Positions 56,683 through 64,000 of a stretch of 64,000 nt of DNA are shown piece after piece. The stretch comes from Rubrobacter tropicus (GTDB lineage Bacteria > Actinomycetota > Rubrobacteria > Rubrobacterales > Rubrobacteraceae): NCBI RefSeq assembly GCF_011492945.1, contig NZ_CP045119.1, positions 1,302,001 to 1,366,000 on the forward strand, in the 5' to 3' direction. Position 1 is the stretch's first letter; each line of letters starts with the position of its first letter. The notes beneath the pieces are model-generated. The model worked only from the letters and a program-made list of their open reading frames with translations, was not told the DNA's origin and did not search any database. The translations under genes were made by a program, and so were the position numbers.

Positions 56683-57612
56683 TCAGCGGCGGGAGATCGA
56701 ACGGGTCAGCATCTCGCGCGGGTCCCGCGCCGCCACCCGCGCGGCCACCAGGAGTTTCTTCGGCCGCGAGGTCTCGGCCCGGCCGGTGTACACGTCGTAG
56801 CCGCGCGCCTCTATGCGGTCGAGTATCCCCGCGTACAGCTCCCGCGCGACCATCACGGGCCACCGCCGGCCGCGGGGTATGTACTTCATCCCCTCGTCGG
56901 CGTACGCGTAAAGCCGCCGCGCCCGCCCTATCTGGAAGCGCATCAACGCCACGAACCGCCCGTCGACGACACCGGCCGCAAGGTCCTCTTCCCCGTACCC
57001 GAAGCGCTTCAAATCTTCGAGCGGCAGGTAGACCCTTCCGCGGCGCCAGTCCTCGGCGACGTCGCGCAAAAAGTTGGAGAGCTGCATGGCGACGCCCAGA
57101 GCTTCGGCGTGGGGATCGGCCATCCTGTCGGCGGCGCCGAGCACCCGGCACATCATCAGTCCGACGACGGCCGCGCTCCCGTAGGTGTAGACCTCCAGGT
57201 CCTCGAACGTCTCGTAGCGGAAGACGCGGGTGTCCATCTTCATGCTCTCCATGAAGGCCGTAATGTGGGCCGGCTCTATGCCGCTCCTTCTCACGGTGTC
57301 CGCGTAGGCCCGGAGCACGGGGTTCGAGACGGGCTCGCCGGCCACGGCGGCCATCGTCTCCCGTTCGAAGGCTTCGAGGCCCCCCAGTTGCTCCTCCAGG
57401 TTCGTGGCGCCGGGGTTGTCCACGATCTCGTCGGCGTAGCGCATGAAGGCGTAGAGCGCGTGCACCCTGGGCCGGACGCGCCGCGGGAAGAACCGGGTCG
57501 AGAAGTAGTAGGTCCTGCTGTGCGCCTTCTGGACCCGCCGGCACAACTCGTAGCTCTCGGCGAGCGAGAGCCCGCCGTCGAGCTTCACGCCGCTCGCGGG
57601 GTCGAGCCTCAA
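56683..57612 (-). CDS. crtB: Phytoene/squalene synthase family protein
   Basis: The 309-residue protein condenses two prenyl diphosphates head to head. Visible are the first aspartate motif YADEIVDNPG, the second DVAEDWRRGRVYLP, and the HSRTYYFSTRFFP start. TTG 57612 overlaps the crtI stop (TTGA), and crtI-crtB order supports phytoene rather than squalene synthesis. Carotenoids would protect against light and radiation in a Rubrobacter-like host. Confidence 0.92.
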   Translation of the reverse strand: MRLDPASGVKLDGGLSLAESYELCRRVQKAHSRTYYFSTRFFPRRVRPRVHALYAFMRYADEIVDNPGATNLEEQLGGLEAFERETMAAVAGEPVSNPVLRAYADTVRRSGIEPAHITAFMESMKMDTRVFRYETFEDLEVYTYGSAAVVGLMMCRVLGAADRMADPHAEALGVAMQLSNFLRDVAEDWRRGRVYLPLEDLKRFGYGEEDLAAGVVDGRFVALMRFQIGRARRLYAYADEGMKYIPRGRRWPVMVARELYAGILDRIEARGYDVYTGRAETSRPKKLLVAARVAARDPREMLTRSISRR

Positions 57613-59117
57613 ACCCCGACCTCGCGCCCGATCCGCTCGGCCGCGAGCCGCGCGCCGATGGTGACCAGGGGCACGCCCGTGCCCGGCCGCGTGCTCGCCC
57701 CGACAAAGTACATGCCCTCCACGCTGCGGGAGACCATCGGCGGGCGGAAGTACCCGACCTGGAGGATGCCGTGCCCGATCCCGAACGCCGCGCCTTCTTC
57801 GAGGTTGTAGTCGTCCCGCCAGTCGAGAGGCGTCTTTACCTCTTCGTAGACGACCCTGCTCCGGTCGAGCCCGCAACGCCGCTCCAGCATCCCGTAGACC
57901 TTCTCCTTGAACGCGGGACCTTCCCGCTCCCAGTCCACGCCCGGCCCCAGGTGGGGCACCGGCACGAGCACGAACAGGGCGTCTTTCCCTTCCGGTGCCA
58001 TGCCCGGCTCTGTCTTTGACGGGACGACCGCGTAGAAAGATGGGTCGTCGGGGAGCCTGCCGTCGCGGAAGATGGCCTCGAAGTTCTCCCCGTAATCCGG
58101 GGAGAGGTAGAAGTTGTGGTGGAGCATCTCGTCGAGCTTGCCGTCTACGCCGAGGTAGAGCATGAACGCCGAGGCCGTGTACCGAAGCTTCTCGCGCCGG
58201 CGGAGCCTGAAGTCCGAGTCGGCTTGGCCGCCGAGCAGCTCGCGGTAGGCGTAGGGGAGGTCCGCGTTGGCGAGGACGGCGTCCGCCCCTATCTCCTCGC
58301 CGCCGGCTTCGCCCCCCACCCGCACGCCGCGGGCCTTGCCCTTCGTCACGACGACGTTCTCGACGGGGCTGTTCAAACGGAACTTCACGCCGAGCTCGAC
58401 CGCCAGCCTCTCCATGGCCTCGACGAGGGCGTACATGCCGCCCCGGGGGAACCAGAGGCCGTCCTCGGCCAACTCGGTGTAGGGGAGCAGCGCGTAGACG
58501 GCGGGCGCCGAGAAGGGGGAGAGGCCGAGGTACATAGTCTGGAGGCTGAACGCCTGGCGGAGTTTCTCGGTCTTGAAAAACTTCGAGACCTGCCGGTAGT
58601 AGTTGTTTACGGCCTTTGTCTTTAGCAAAAGCCGCAAGTTTCTGAGGCCGAAGAAGTCTTTGGCCTTGTCGAAATCGCGTTCGACGAACTCGCTGCGGCC
58701 GAGGCGGTACTTGTGGCAGGCGTCTTCCAGGAAGCGGTAAAAGCGCGGGGTGACGCCCGGTTCTATCCGCTCCAGTTCCCGGATCATCTCGGGCAGCGCC
58801 CGCCGCGTGGTCAGCGTGTCCCCGTCCCCGAAGGTCACGCGGTAGTCCCCATCGAGCGGGATGAGCTTCACGTAATCGTCGAGGTCCCGGCCCGCGAAGG
58901 CGAAGAGCTCGCGGTAGGTGTCGGTCATGAGCAGCAGGGAGGGCCCGGTGTCGAAAGAGAAGCCTTCGGCCTCCAGGCGGCCCATCCGGCCGCCGACCTG
59001 GCCGTTCTTCTCGAAGACCTCGACCTCGAAGCCCATGGTGGCCAGCCGGATCGCCGCCGCCAGGCCGCCCATGCCGGCCCCCACAACCGCAACCCGCCTC
59101 TTCGCCGCAGACGCCAG
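57609..59117 (-). CDS. crtI: CrtI-type phytoene desaturase (CTG start?)
   Basis: The FAD-dependent desaturase shows VAVVGAGMGGLAAAIRLA, the GQVGGRMGRLEAEGFSFDTGPS segment and the C-terminal GASTRPGTGVPLVTIGARLAAERI. The first in-frame GTG (59084) lies inside the FAD motif and would remove its first beta strand; upstream, the frame has no ATG/GTG/TTG before a stop. CTG 59117 restores MASAAKRRVAVVGAG and has AGAAGGA ahead of it, giving 502 residues. Alternatively one C is missing near 59115, which would link to a GTG. Desaturates phytoene in the membrane. Confidence 0.9.
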   Translation of the reverse strand: MASAAKRRVAVVGAGMGGLAAAIRLATMGFEVEVFEKNGQVGGRMGRLEAEGFSFDTGPSLLLMTDTYRELFAFAGRDLDDYVKLIPLDGDYRVTFGDGDTLTTRRALPEMIRELERIEPGVTPRFYRFLEDACHKYRLGRSEFVERDFDKAKDFFGLRNLRLLLKTKAVNNYYRQVSKFFKTEKLRQAFSLQTMYLGLSPFSAPAVYALLPYTELAEDGLWFPRGGMYALVEAMERLAVELGVKFRLNSPVENVVVTKGKARGVRVGGEAGGEEIGADAVLANADLPYAYRELLGGQADSDFRLRRREKLRYTASAFMLYLGVDGKLDEMLHHNFYLSPDYGENFEAIFRDGRLPDDPSFYAVVPSKTEPGMAPEGKDALFVLVPVPHLGPGVDWEREGPAFKEKVYGMLERRCGLDRSRVVYEEVKTPLDWRDDYNLEEGAAFGIGHGILQVGYFRPPMVSRSVEGMYFVGASTRPGTGVPLVTIGARLAAERIGREVGV

Positions 59118-59241
59118 GGCGCCACCGTCCTTCTCTAGGGGTATCTCGTGAAGTATACGCCGCCGATGCTAGCAGCGTTCGACCGGGAGCCGGGTAAAGG
59201 GGCTTACAGGCGGGGGCCCCAACCGCCCGAAACGGGCCCCG

Positions 59242-60690
59242 TCACGGCGCGGCCGGGGGCGGGAAGGTCGGGGCGTTCTCGGCGGCCTGGCACTCCTGCC
59301 CGGAGCAGGCGCGGATCTCGTCAATCCGTCGCTCCCAGTGGTCGCGCGTCTCTGCCGAGACGGCCCCCGGATCGCTGTCGACCTCGTGGGGGTCGGTGGC
59401 AAGATCGTAGTATTCCCTGGCGCCGTTCTGGAAGCGGATGTACTTCTGGTTCTGCATCCTGAGAACTCCCCACTGTGGCGGCGGGTTCAGGTCGGGTTCG
59501 CGGATGCTCAGGACCGCGGTCCTTGGCCACGCGGTCGCCGCGCCCGTCGCCAGCGGCATCACCGAGCGTCCGTCGACGAAGGCGGGGGCCTGGGCGTTCG
59601 CCATGTCCGCGATCGTGGGGGCTATGTCGTGGTTGCCGACCAGGCCGGGCTCGACCACGTTGCTGCGAATGCCCGGGCCGCGCAGGATCAGGGGGAAGTT
59701 TATGTCCTCTTCGTAGGGCTGAAGCTTGCCGTGGGTGAGCCGGTGCTGGCCGAAGTGGGCCCCGTTGTCCGTGTAGAAGACGAAGTAGGTGTCGTCCATC
59801 TCCCCGTGCCTGCGAAGGATGTCGGAGGCGTTCCCGATAAAGCGGTCGACCCTTTGTAGGGAACGCAGGCTCTGGCGGTACTGGGAGTCGAGGTCGGAGA
59901 TCTCACCCCGCGAGAGCCTGTTCAGGTTCCGTATCGAGGGGTTCTTGTCCGAGACGTCGTCCTCGTTGAACGCCGGGGTGCGCGGGACGTTCAGCCCCTT
60001 GAACTTGTCGGCGTCTATGTCCGAGGAAGGGTACGGCTCGTGCATCGCCCCGAAGTTGACGAACGCGAAGACGGGGGCCGCGCCGTCCAGCCGGCTCTTG
60101 AGAAACGCGGTGGCTTTGTCCGCCACGAGCACGTCGGCCTGCTGGCGGTCGAGGTTCTTGACGTTTCCCTGGTCGTTGACCGAAGTCCAGCCCTGATCCA
60201 CGCCGTTCCAGGCGTACCAGCGGTCCCAGCCGGGCGGGATGAGCCTGTCGCGGTAGTTGTTCATGTACTTGCCGAAGAGGCCCGTCTGGTAGCCTGCGCC
60301 GTCGAGCCAGGTGGCGACCGTGTTCTGGTGCAGGCGCAGCCTCTGGAACTTCTCCCAGCCGCCCTGGGGCTCGGAGTTGCCGTAGATCTTGGTGTTGTGC
60401 GGGTACTGCCCGCGCTGGATGACCGCCCGCCCCGGGCAGCACAAAGGGTAGGTGCTCACCGTGTTGGAGAACTTCACGCCCCCGCGGACCAGGTTGTTCT
60501 GGAGCGCCGGCATCCGGTTCTCCGTGCCCGGCATCTGGTCGTCGGTGAGGACGAAGACGATGTTGGGCTTCACCTGCGCCCGGCCGGCCGGATTGCCGAG
60601 GCCCGCGTCGGCCCAGAGCGCGAACACGAGCGCGAGGCCGGCAAGCAAGGACAGTACGAAAGTCGCGGCGCTCTTGTGGGCTCTGTTCAT
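59242..60690 (-). CDS. Secreted sulfatase (arylsulfatase family)
   Basis: The 482-residue protein starts with a signal sequence (hydrophobic 9-27), then PNIVFVLTDDQ with metal ligands D50 and D51, and the sulfatase signature C84-C-P86-G-R88, where C84 would become formylglycine. YTDNGAHFGQHRLTHGK holds the second metal ligands. It cleaves sulfate esters outside the cell. ATG 60688-60690 stands nine bases after a TAGAAT -10, so it may be leaderless. No formylglycine-generating enzyme gene is in the window. Confidence 0.92.
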   Translation of the reverse strand: MNRAHKSAATFVLSLLAGLALVFALWADAGLGNPAGRAQVKPNIVFVLTDDQMPGTENRMPALQNNLVRGGVKFSNTVSTYPLCCPGRAVIQRGQYPHNTKIYGNSEPQGGWEKFQRLRLHQNTVATWLDGAGYQTGLFGKYMNNYRDRLIPPGWDRWYAWNGVDQGWTSVNDQGNVKNLDRQQADVLVADKATAFLKSRLDGAAPVFAFVNFGAMHEPYPSSDIDADKFKGLNVPRTPAFNEDDVSDKNPSIRNLNRLSRGEISDLDSQYRQSLRSLQRVDRFIGNASDILRRHGEMDDTYFVFYTDNGAHFGQHRLTHGKLQPYEEDINFPLILRGPGIRSNVVEPGLVGNHDIAPTIADMANAQAPAFVDGRSVMPLATGAATAWPRTAVLSIREPDLNPPPQWGVLRMQNQKYIRFQNGAREYYDLATDPHEVDSDPGAVSAETRDHWERRIDEIRACSGQECQAAENAPTFPPPAAP

Positions 60691-60699
60691 AATGGGGGC

Positions 60700-60705
60700 A
60701 TTCTA
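60700..60705 (-). promoter_or_regulatory. -10 element of the sulfatase gene, near-leaderless
   Basis: TAGAAT on the minus strand ends nine bases before the sulfatase ATG; no -35 is evident and no ribosome site lies between. Confidence 0.4.
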
Positions 60706-60759
60706 CGAGACCCCGGCGGTCGCCGTATGGGACCAGGGTCCCATTTTCGGCCGGCTCTT

Positions 60760-61419
60760 CTAGCCGTCCCTGCCGAGGCCCGCCTCGCGGGCGCGGACGA
60801 TGGCCTGGGCGCGGTTCGAGAACCCGAGCTTGGCGAAGATTCGGGAGATGTGGTTGCGCACGGTGTTGGGGCTCACGAAGAGGCGGGCCGCGATGGAGGC
60901 GTTGTCCCTGCCGGCGGCGATGAGGTCCAGGATCTCGCGCTCGCGGCCGGTGAGCTCGGGGAAGGCGGATGCGGGGTCCGGGCCGGGGTCGGCGAGAAAG
61001 CCGGTGAGCCTGCGCGCGATCTCCGGCCCGAACCGCGCCTCGCCGCGGGCGACGGAGCCTAGAGTGTTCAGAACCTCCGTGGGCCGCGCGCTCTTGAGCA
61101 CGTAGCCCCTCGCCCCCGCCTTCATCGCCGAGACCACCGATTCGTCGTCCTCGAACATGGTCAGGACCAGAACACCGACGCGCGGCTCCTTCCGGAGGAT
61201 CAGGCGCGTCGCCTCGATGCCGTTAATGCCGGGCATCTGGAGGTCCATCAAGACGACGTCTGGCGAGAGCGTCAGCGCCTTTTCCACGACCTCCCGCCCG
61301 TCCACCGCCTCGCCCACGACCTCGACGCCCGGCTCCGACGCAAGCAAGGCCGTCAGGCCGCGGCGGAAGCCCGGGTGGTCGTCCGCCACCAGCACGCGTA
61401 TCTTGGGTGTTTCAGGCAT
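60760..61419 (-). CDS. NarL/FixJ family response regulator
   Basis: The 219-residue protein has a receiver domain with acidic pocket D13/D14, phospho-acceptor D59 (VVLMDLQMPG) and lysine in YVLKSARPTE, and a C-terminal LuxR HTH (LTGREREILDLIAAGRDNASIAARLFVSPNTVRNHISRIFAKLGF). Its ATG lies nine bases after the kinase stop, so kinase and regulator are co-expressed partners. Confidence 0.94.
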   Translation of the reverse strand: MPETPKIRVLVADDHPGFRRGLTALLASEPGVEVVGEAVDGREVVEKALTLSPDVVLMDLQMPGINGIEATRLILRKEPRVGVLVLTMFEDDESVVSAMKAGARGYVLKSARPTEVLNTLGSVARGEARFGPEIARRLTGFLADPGPDPASAFPELTGREREILDLIAAGRDNASIAARLFVSPNTVRNHISRIFAKLGFSNRAQAIVRAREAGLGRDG

Positions 61420-61428
61420 CGGCCTCCC

Positions 61429-63702
61429 TCACGGCGCTCCCCCGTCTCTACCTGGCGCCTGATACCCGGCGCCGGAAACTTCCAACGGCAGCCGGGCGAG
61501 GACGCGGGTTCCCCCGTGGGGGGCATCCTCGATCGCGCAGGTTCCGCCCAACTCCTCCGCCCTCTCCCGCATCGAGGCCAGCCCCACGCCGGCGCCGCGG
61601 TTCTCCCCGAGCCCCACGCCGTCGTCGGTTACCTCCAGCTCCAGAACGTCTCTTCGCGGGGAGAGCCGCACCCGGCAGGAACGCGCCCCCGCGTGTCGGA
61701 CGACGTTCGTGAGGGCCTCCTGGGCGATCCGGTAGCAGGCGACCTCGACGGCCGCCGGCAGGGGCGGCAGTTCTTCTGGAGTCGCCACGGAGAACGCCAC
61801 GACGTTCTCCCCCAGGGCCGCCTCTTCGGTAAGCGAGCCGAAGGCCTCGGCCTGCTGACGGATGGCGGGTACGAGGCCGAGGTCGTCGAGGGCGGGGGGC
61901 CTGAGGCCGTAGACCAGGCGCCTGATGTTCACCACGGTCTCCTGCGTCTGTTCTTCGAGCTGGGCGAGCAGCTTCGTGGCGTCCTCCGGCCTCTCGTCCA
62001 CCAGGCGCCGCGCCGCCTCCAGCCCGAAGGAGAGGCCGGCGAGGGAGGGGCCGAGGCCGTCGTGCAGGTCGCGCCTGAGGCGGCGGCGCTCCTCCTCCCG
62101 CGTGGTGACCAGGCGTTCGCGGGAGCGCCTCAGGTCGGCCGTGAGCCGGACGGCGTAGACGGCCACCTCCGCCTGCCGGGCCAGGTCCCGGAGCAGGCGG
62201 TGATCCGCCTCCGAGAACGGCTCGTCCGGGGAAGGGGGGGAGAGGATGAGGCGCCCGATCTGGTCTTTCCCGTGCCTGAGGGTCAAGATCGTCGGGACGC
62301 CAGCCGGTGAGCCGTAGACCGATGCGGTCTCGAAACCGCCGTCTTTTTTTAGCGAGATCTCGGCGTGTGGAATCCCCATCGCCCGGGCAACGGTCTCCAC
62401 GATGGTCGGCAGGACCGCTTCGGGGACGAAAGCGGCCTCCAGACGTTCTCCGAGGCGCGAGAGCGCCGCGTACGGGTCGCGGCGCTGGCCGTACATCAGG
62501 CGGTCCACGCCGTCCTGTAGCCGGGCGCGCAGCGGTTGGAAGAGGACGGCGACCAGGCCGGTCGCGACGAGGGAGACAACCAGGTTGCCACCGGCCCCGA
62601 CCCGAAAGAGCGCGCCGAAAACCGCCACCAGCAGGACGTAGAGCGCGGCCACCACGGCGGTCAACGACCCGTAGACCAGGGCGCGGTTGATGACGGCGTC
62701 GACGTCGTAGAGCCGGTGGCGCAGGACGGCCACGCCCGTAAAGACGGGCACGAAGAAGAGCGCGACCACGATCAGAAGTTCCAGGGTCGTCTCCAGCCTG
62801 AGCTCGGCCAGAGGGCCGAGCGTGCGGTCTTGCCTGACGAAGACCCCGAAGCTGCCGGCGACCTGCAGAAGGGGCCTCACCGCCTGTCCGAAGAAGAGCA
62901 GCGAAAGTTTCTCCACGGCGCGGTCGAGCAGAAGCAGCATCCCACCGGCCAGCGCCGGGATGGCGGCGCAGGCGAACCACCCGAGCTGTTGGCGCCCGTC
63001 ACCCCCGGCCCGGCGCAGGCGAACGAGTAGCAAGACTATAGAGGCCGCGGAGGCAAGGGAGAGCAGCGCGCCGCCCGCGAGGTAGGAGGCGTCCAGAAGG
63101 CGCCTCACCGGAAGGCCGCCCGGGGCGTCGGCCAGCCCAAGCGGGTTGGAGACGAAGTAGTAGGCCGGAAGGGGGCCGAACCGGAGCGCCTCTGACAGGC
63201 AGATAAGGGCTGTCCCGCACACCGCTCCCCACGCCGCCCACTTCCAGGACCGCGACGGTGGCCGTCCTTCAGGGAAGAGGAGCGTAAGAAACACCCCGAA
63301 AGCCACCAGGAGCGGCAGGCCCAGGATCGTCGATGCCCAGGCGGAGAGATCCCCGCCAGGCAGAGACGGCCGGACGAGGAGGGCGTGGTCCGTGTACGCC
63401 GCGGCCAGGCGCCGGGCGCCGTAGATCAGGCCCACGCCGCAGAAGATCCAGCCCACGAGGTTCCTGGGAAGCCGCGAGACCACGAGGACCCCGATGGTCG
63501 GGCAGGCGAGCGAGAGCAGCGCCGTGAAGACCGCCAGCCCGAGCCCCGGCCGCTCGGGGGGCGCCAGGAGGTTTGGCGTGAGGGCGTCCAGCGCCAGGCT
63601 GGAAAAGATCATGACCGCGCACAAAGACCACAAGAACCACGCCGCCGTCAGGGGCCAATCTCGGGCCACGGACACGGTAGCTTTTTCGCGCGCGACGGTC
63701 AC
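61429..63702 (-). CDS. NarX-type sensor histidine kinase with membrane and GAF domains
   Basis: In the 757-residue protein the first half has about nine membrane segments, then a GAF domain (about 420-510), HisKA_3 with H547 in RRRLRRDLHDGLGPSLAG, and HATPase_c with VTDDGVGLGENRGAGVGLASMRERA. It phosphorylates the adjacent NarL-type regulator. GTG 63702 overlaps the TGA of the RTX-like gene (GTGA); GTG 63675 and 63669 are alternatives. A longer in-frame ORF exists only because the upstream RTX gene is frame-shifted. Ligand unknown. Confidence 0.9.
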   Translation of the reverse strand: MTVAREKATVSVARDWPLTAAWFLWSLCAVMIFSSLALDALTPNLLAPPERPGLGLAVFTALLSLACPTIGVLVVSRLPRNLVGWIFCGVGLIYGARRLAAAYTDHALLVRPSLPGGDLSAWASTILGLPLLVAFGVFLTLLFPEGRPPSRSWKWAAWGAVCGTALICLSEALRFGPLPAYYFVSNPLGLADAPGGLPVRRLLDASYLAGGALLSLASAASIVLLLVRLRRAGGDGRQQLGWFACAAIPALAGGMLLLLDRAVEKLSLLFFGQAVRPLLQVAGSFGVFVRQDRTLGPLAELRLETTLELLIVVALFFVPVFTGVAVLRHRLYDVDAVINRALVYGSLTAVVAALYVLLVAVFGALFRVGAGGNLVVSLVATGLVAVLFQPLRARLQDGVDRLMYGQRRDPYAALSRLGERLEAAFVPEAVLPTIVETVARAMGIPHAEISLKKDGGFETASVYGSPAGVPTILTLRHGKDQIGRLILSPPSPDEPFSEADHRLLRDLARQAEVAVYAVRLTADLRRSRERLVTTREEERRRLRRDLHDGLGPSLAGLSFGLEAARRLVDERPEDATKLLAQLEEQTQETVVNIRRLVYGLRPPALDDLGLVPAIRQQAEAFGSLTEEAALGENVVAFSVATPEELPPLPAAVEVACYRIAQEALTNVVRHAGARSCRVRLSPRRDVLELEVTDDGVGLGENRGAGVGLASMRERAEELGGTCAIEDAPHGGTRVLARLPLEVSGAGYQAPGRDGGAP

Positions 63703-64000
63703 GGGATCTCGCACCCGGACGTATCGTCTTCCGGGTCGACCGAGGCTATGTCGTTGTCCCCGGGGCCGCAGTCGACGGTCTCGTCGGGGACGCCGTCCGC
63801 CGCGTAGAGGAAATCGTCCCCGCCCCGCCGGAGAGGTCGTCGCGTCCCCCTCTCCGAAGATGGAGTCCCCGCCTTCGCCGCCGGCAAGCTCGTCGTTGCC
63901 CCGGCCGCCCTCCAGCCGGTCCGCGCCCGGACCCCCCTCCAGCCTGTCTACTTCCGTCGCGCCGTCCAGGCGGTCCCGGCCACGGCCCCCGGCCAACTCG
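63699..64000 (-). CDS. RTX-like calcium-binding repeat protein, 5' truncated and frame-shifted
   Basis: The gene runs off the window. It contains nonapeptide repeats (GGRGNDELAGGEGGDSIFGEG and GGPGADRLEGG type) in one frame and GGDDFLYAADG...DCGPGDNDIASVDPEDDTSGCEIP in another. Adding one base to each of two G/C runs (63846-63850 and 63818-63821) joins them into one repeat protein. The C-terminal cysteine-bearing segment resembles that of the gene at 45442. It is a likely secreted beta-roll protein, overlapping the kinase start. Confidence 0.75.

Noticed and set aside
63703-63996. N-terminal extension of the sensor kinase to 855 residues
   Set aside because: The extension is RTX repeat sequence read in phase only because of the frame errors; the kinase proper begins at the GTG overlapping the RTX stop.

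Overview
The window is high-GC DNA with frequent TTG and GTG starts. Its gene set (GatCAB amidotransferase, GuaB3 next to guaA, an F420-type luciferase-like oxidoreductase, a CBS/DRTGG pyrophosphatase, a groEL without groES under CIRCE control, crtI/crtB carotenoid genes, large STAND-LuxR regulators) suggests an actinobacterium of the Rubrobacter type. That placement is inference from gene content; no rRNA or tRNA gene was seen to confirm it.

Layout. 0.1-5.4 kb: PspC-like peptide, a family 4 uracil-DNA glycosylase, then tsaE-tsaB-rimI and tsaD (t6A tRNA modification, ribosomal acetylation), and a secreted M23 peptidase. 5.5-11.2 kb: groEL with a clear sigma-A promoter and CIRCE operator, three tandem tiny membrane peptides, guaB3-guaA. 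11.4-16.2 kb: pstS-pstC-pstA-pstB-phoU behind a Pho-box-like direct repeat. 16.3-26 kb: an Rrf2 regulator, a methyltransferase, pcrA, an Mn-type pyrophosphatase with CBS/DRTGG insert, gatC-gatA-gatB and a shortened IlvD/Edd homologue. 26.2-36.9 kb: a 1173-residue MHYT hybrid kinase, a methyltransferase, a cytochrome P450, an aminotransferase-serA-YjzC serine operon, an F420-type oxidoreductase and a DUF4230 protein.

36.9-50.6 kb is the accessory part. Two paralogous STAND-TPR-LuxR regulators each precede a string of small genes: SnoaL-like, cysteine dioxygenase-like, DoxX and cupin after the first; zinc-ribbon, RTX-like, cupin, SDR, SnoaL and membrane proteins after the second. 50.7-56.7 kb is a methionine operon on the minus strand: promoter, SAM-I riboswitch, homocysteine methyltransferase/methylenetetrahydrofolate reductase fusion, metH. 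56.7-64 kb, also minus strand: crtI-crtB, a sulfatase, and a NarL/NarX-type two-component pair whose kinase start overlaps the stop of an RTX-like gene that runs off the window.

Three things cut across the window. (1) Intergenic regions carry imperfect long palindromes built from short repeated units, starting within a few bases of stop codons; two REP-like hairpins even supply the stop codon of the upstream gene. (2) At least four genes (pcrA, pyrophosphatase, a small ORF before doxX, the RTX-like gene) are broken by the apparent loss of a single G/C in a homopolymer, which looks like a systematic sequencing or assembly error. (3) Four convincing genes have no ATG/GTG/TTG where the conserved protein begins and seem to start at CTG or ACG.
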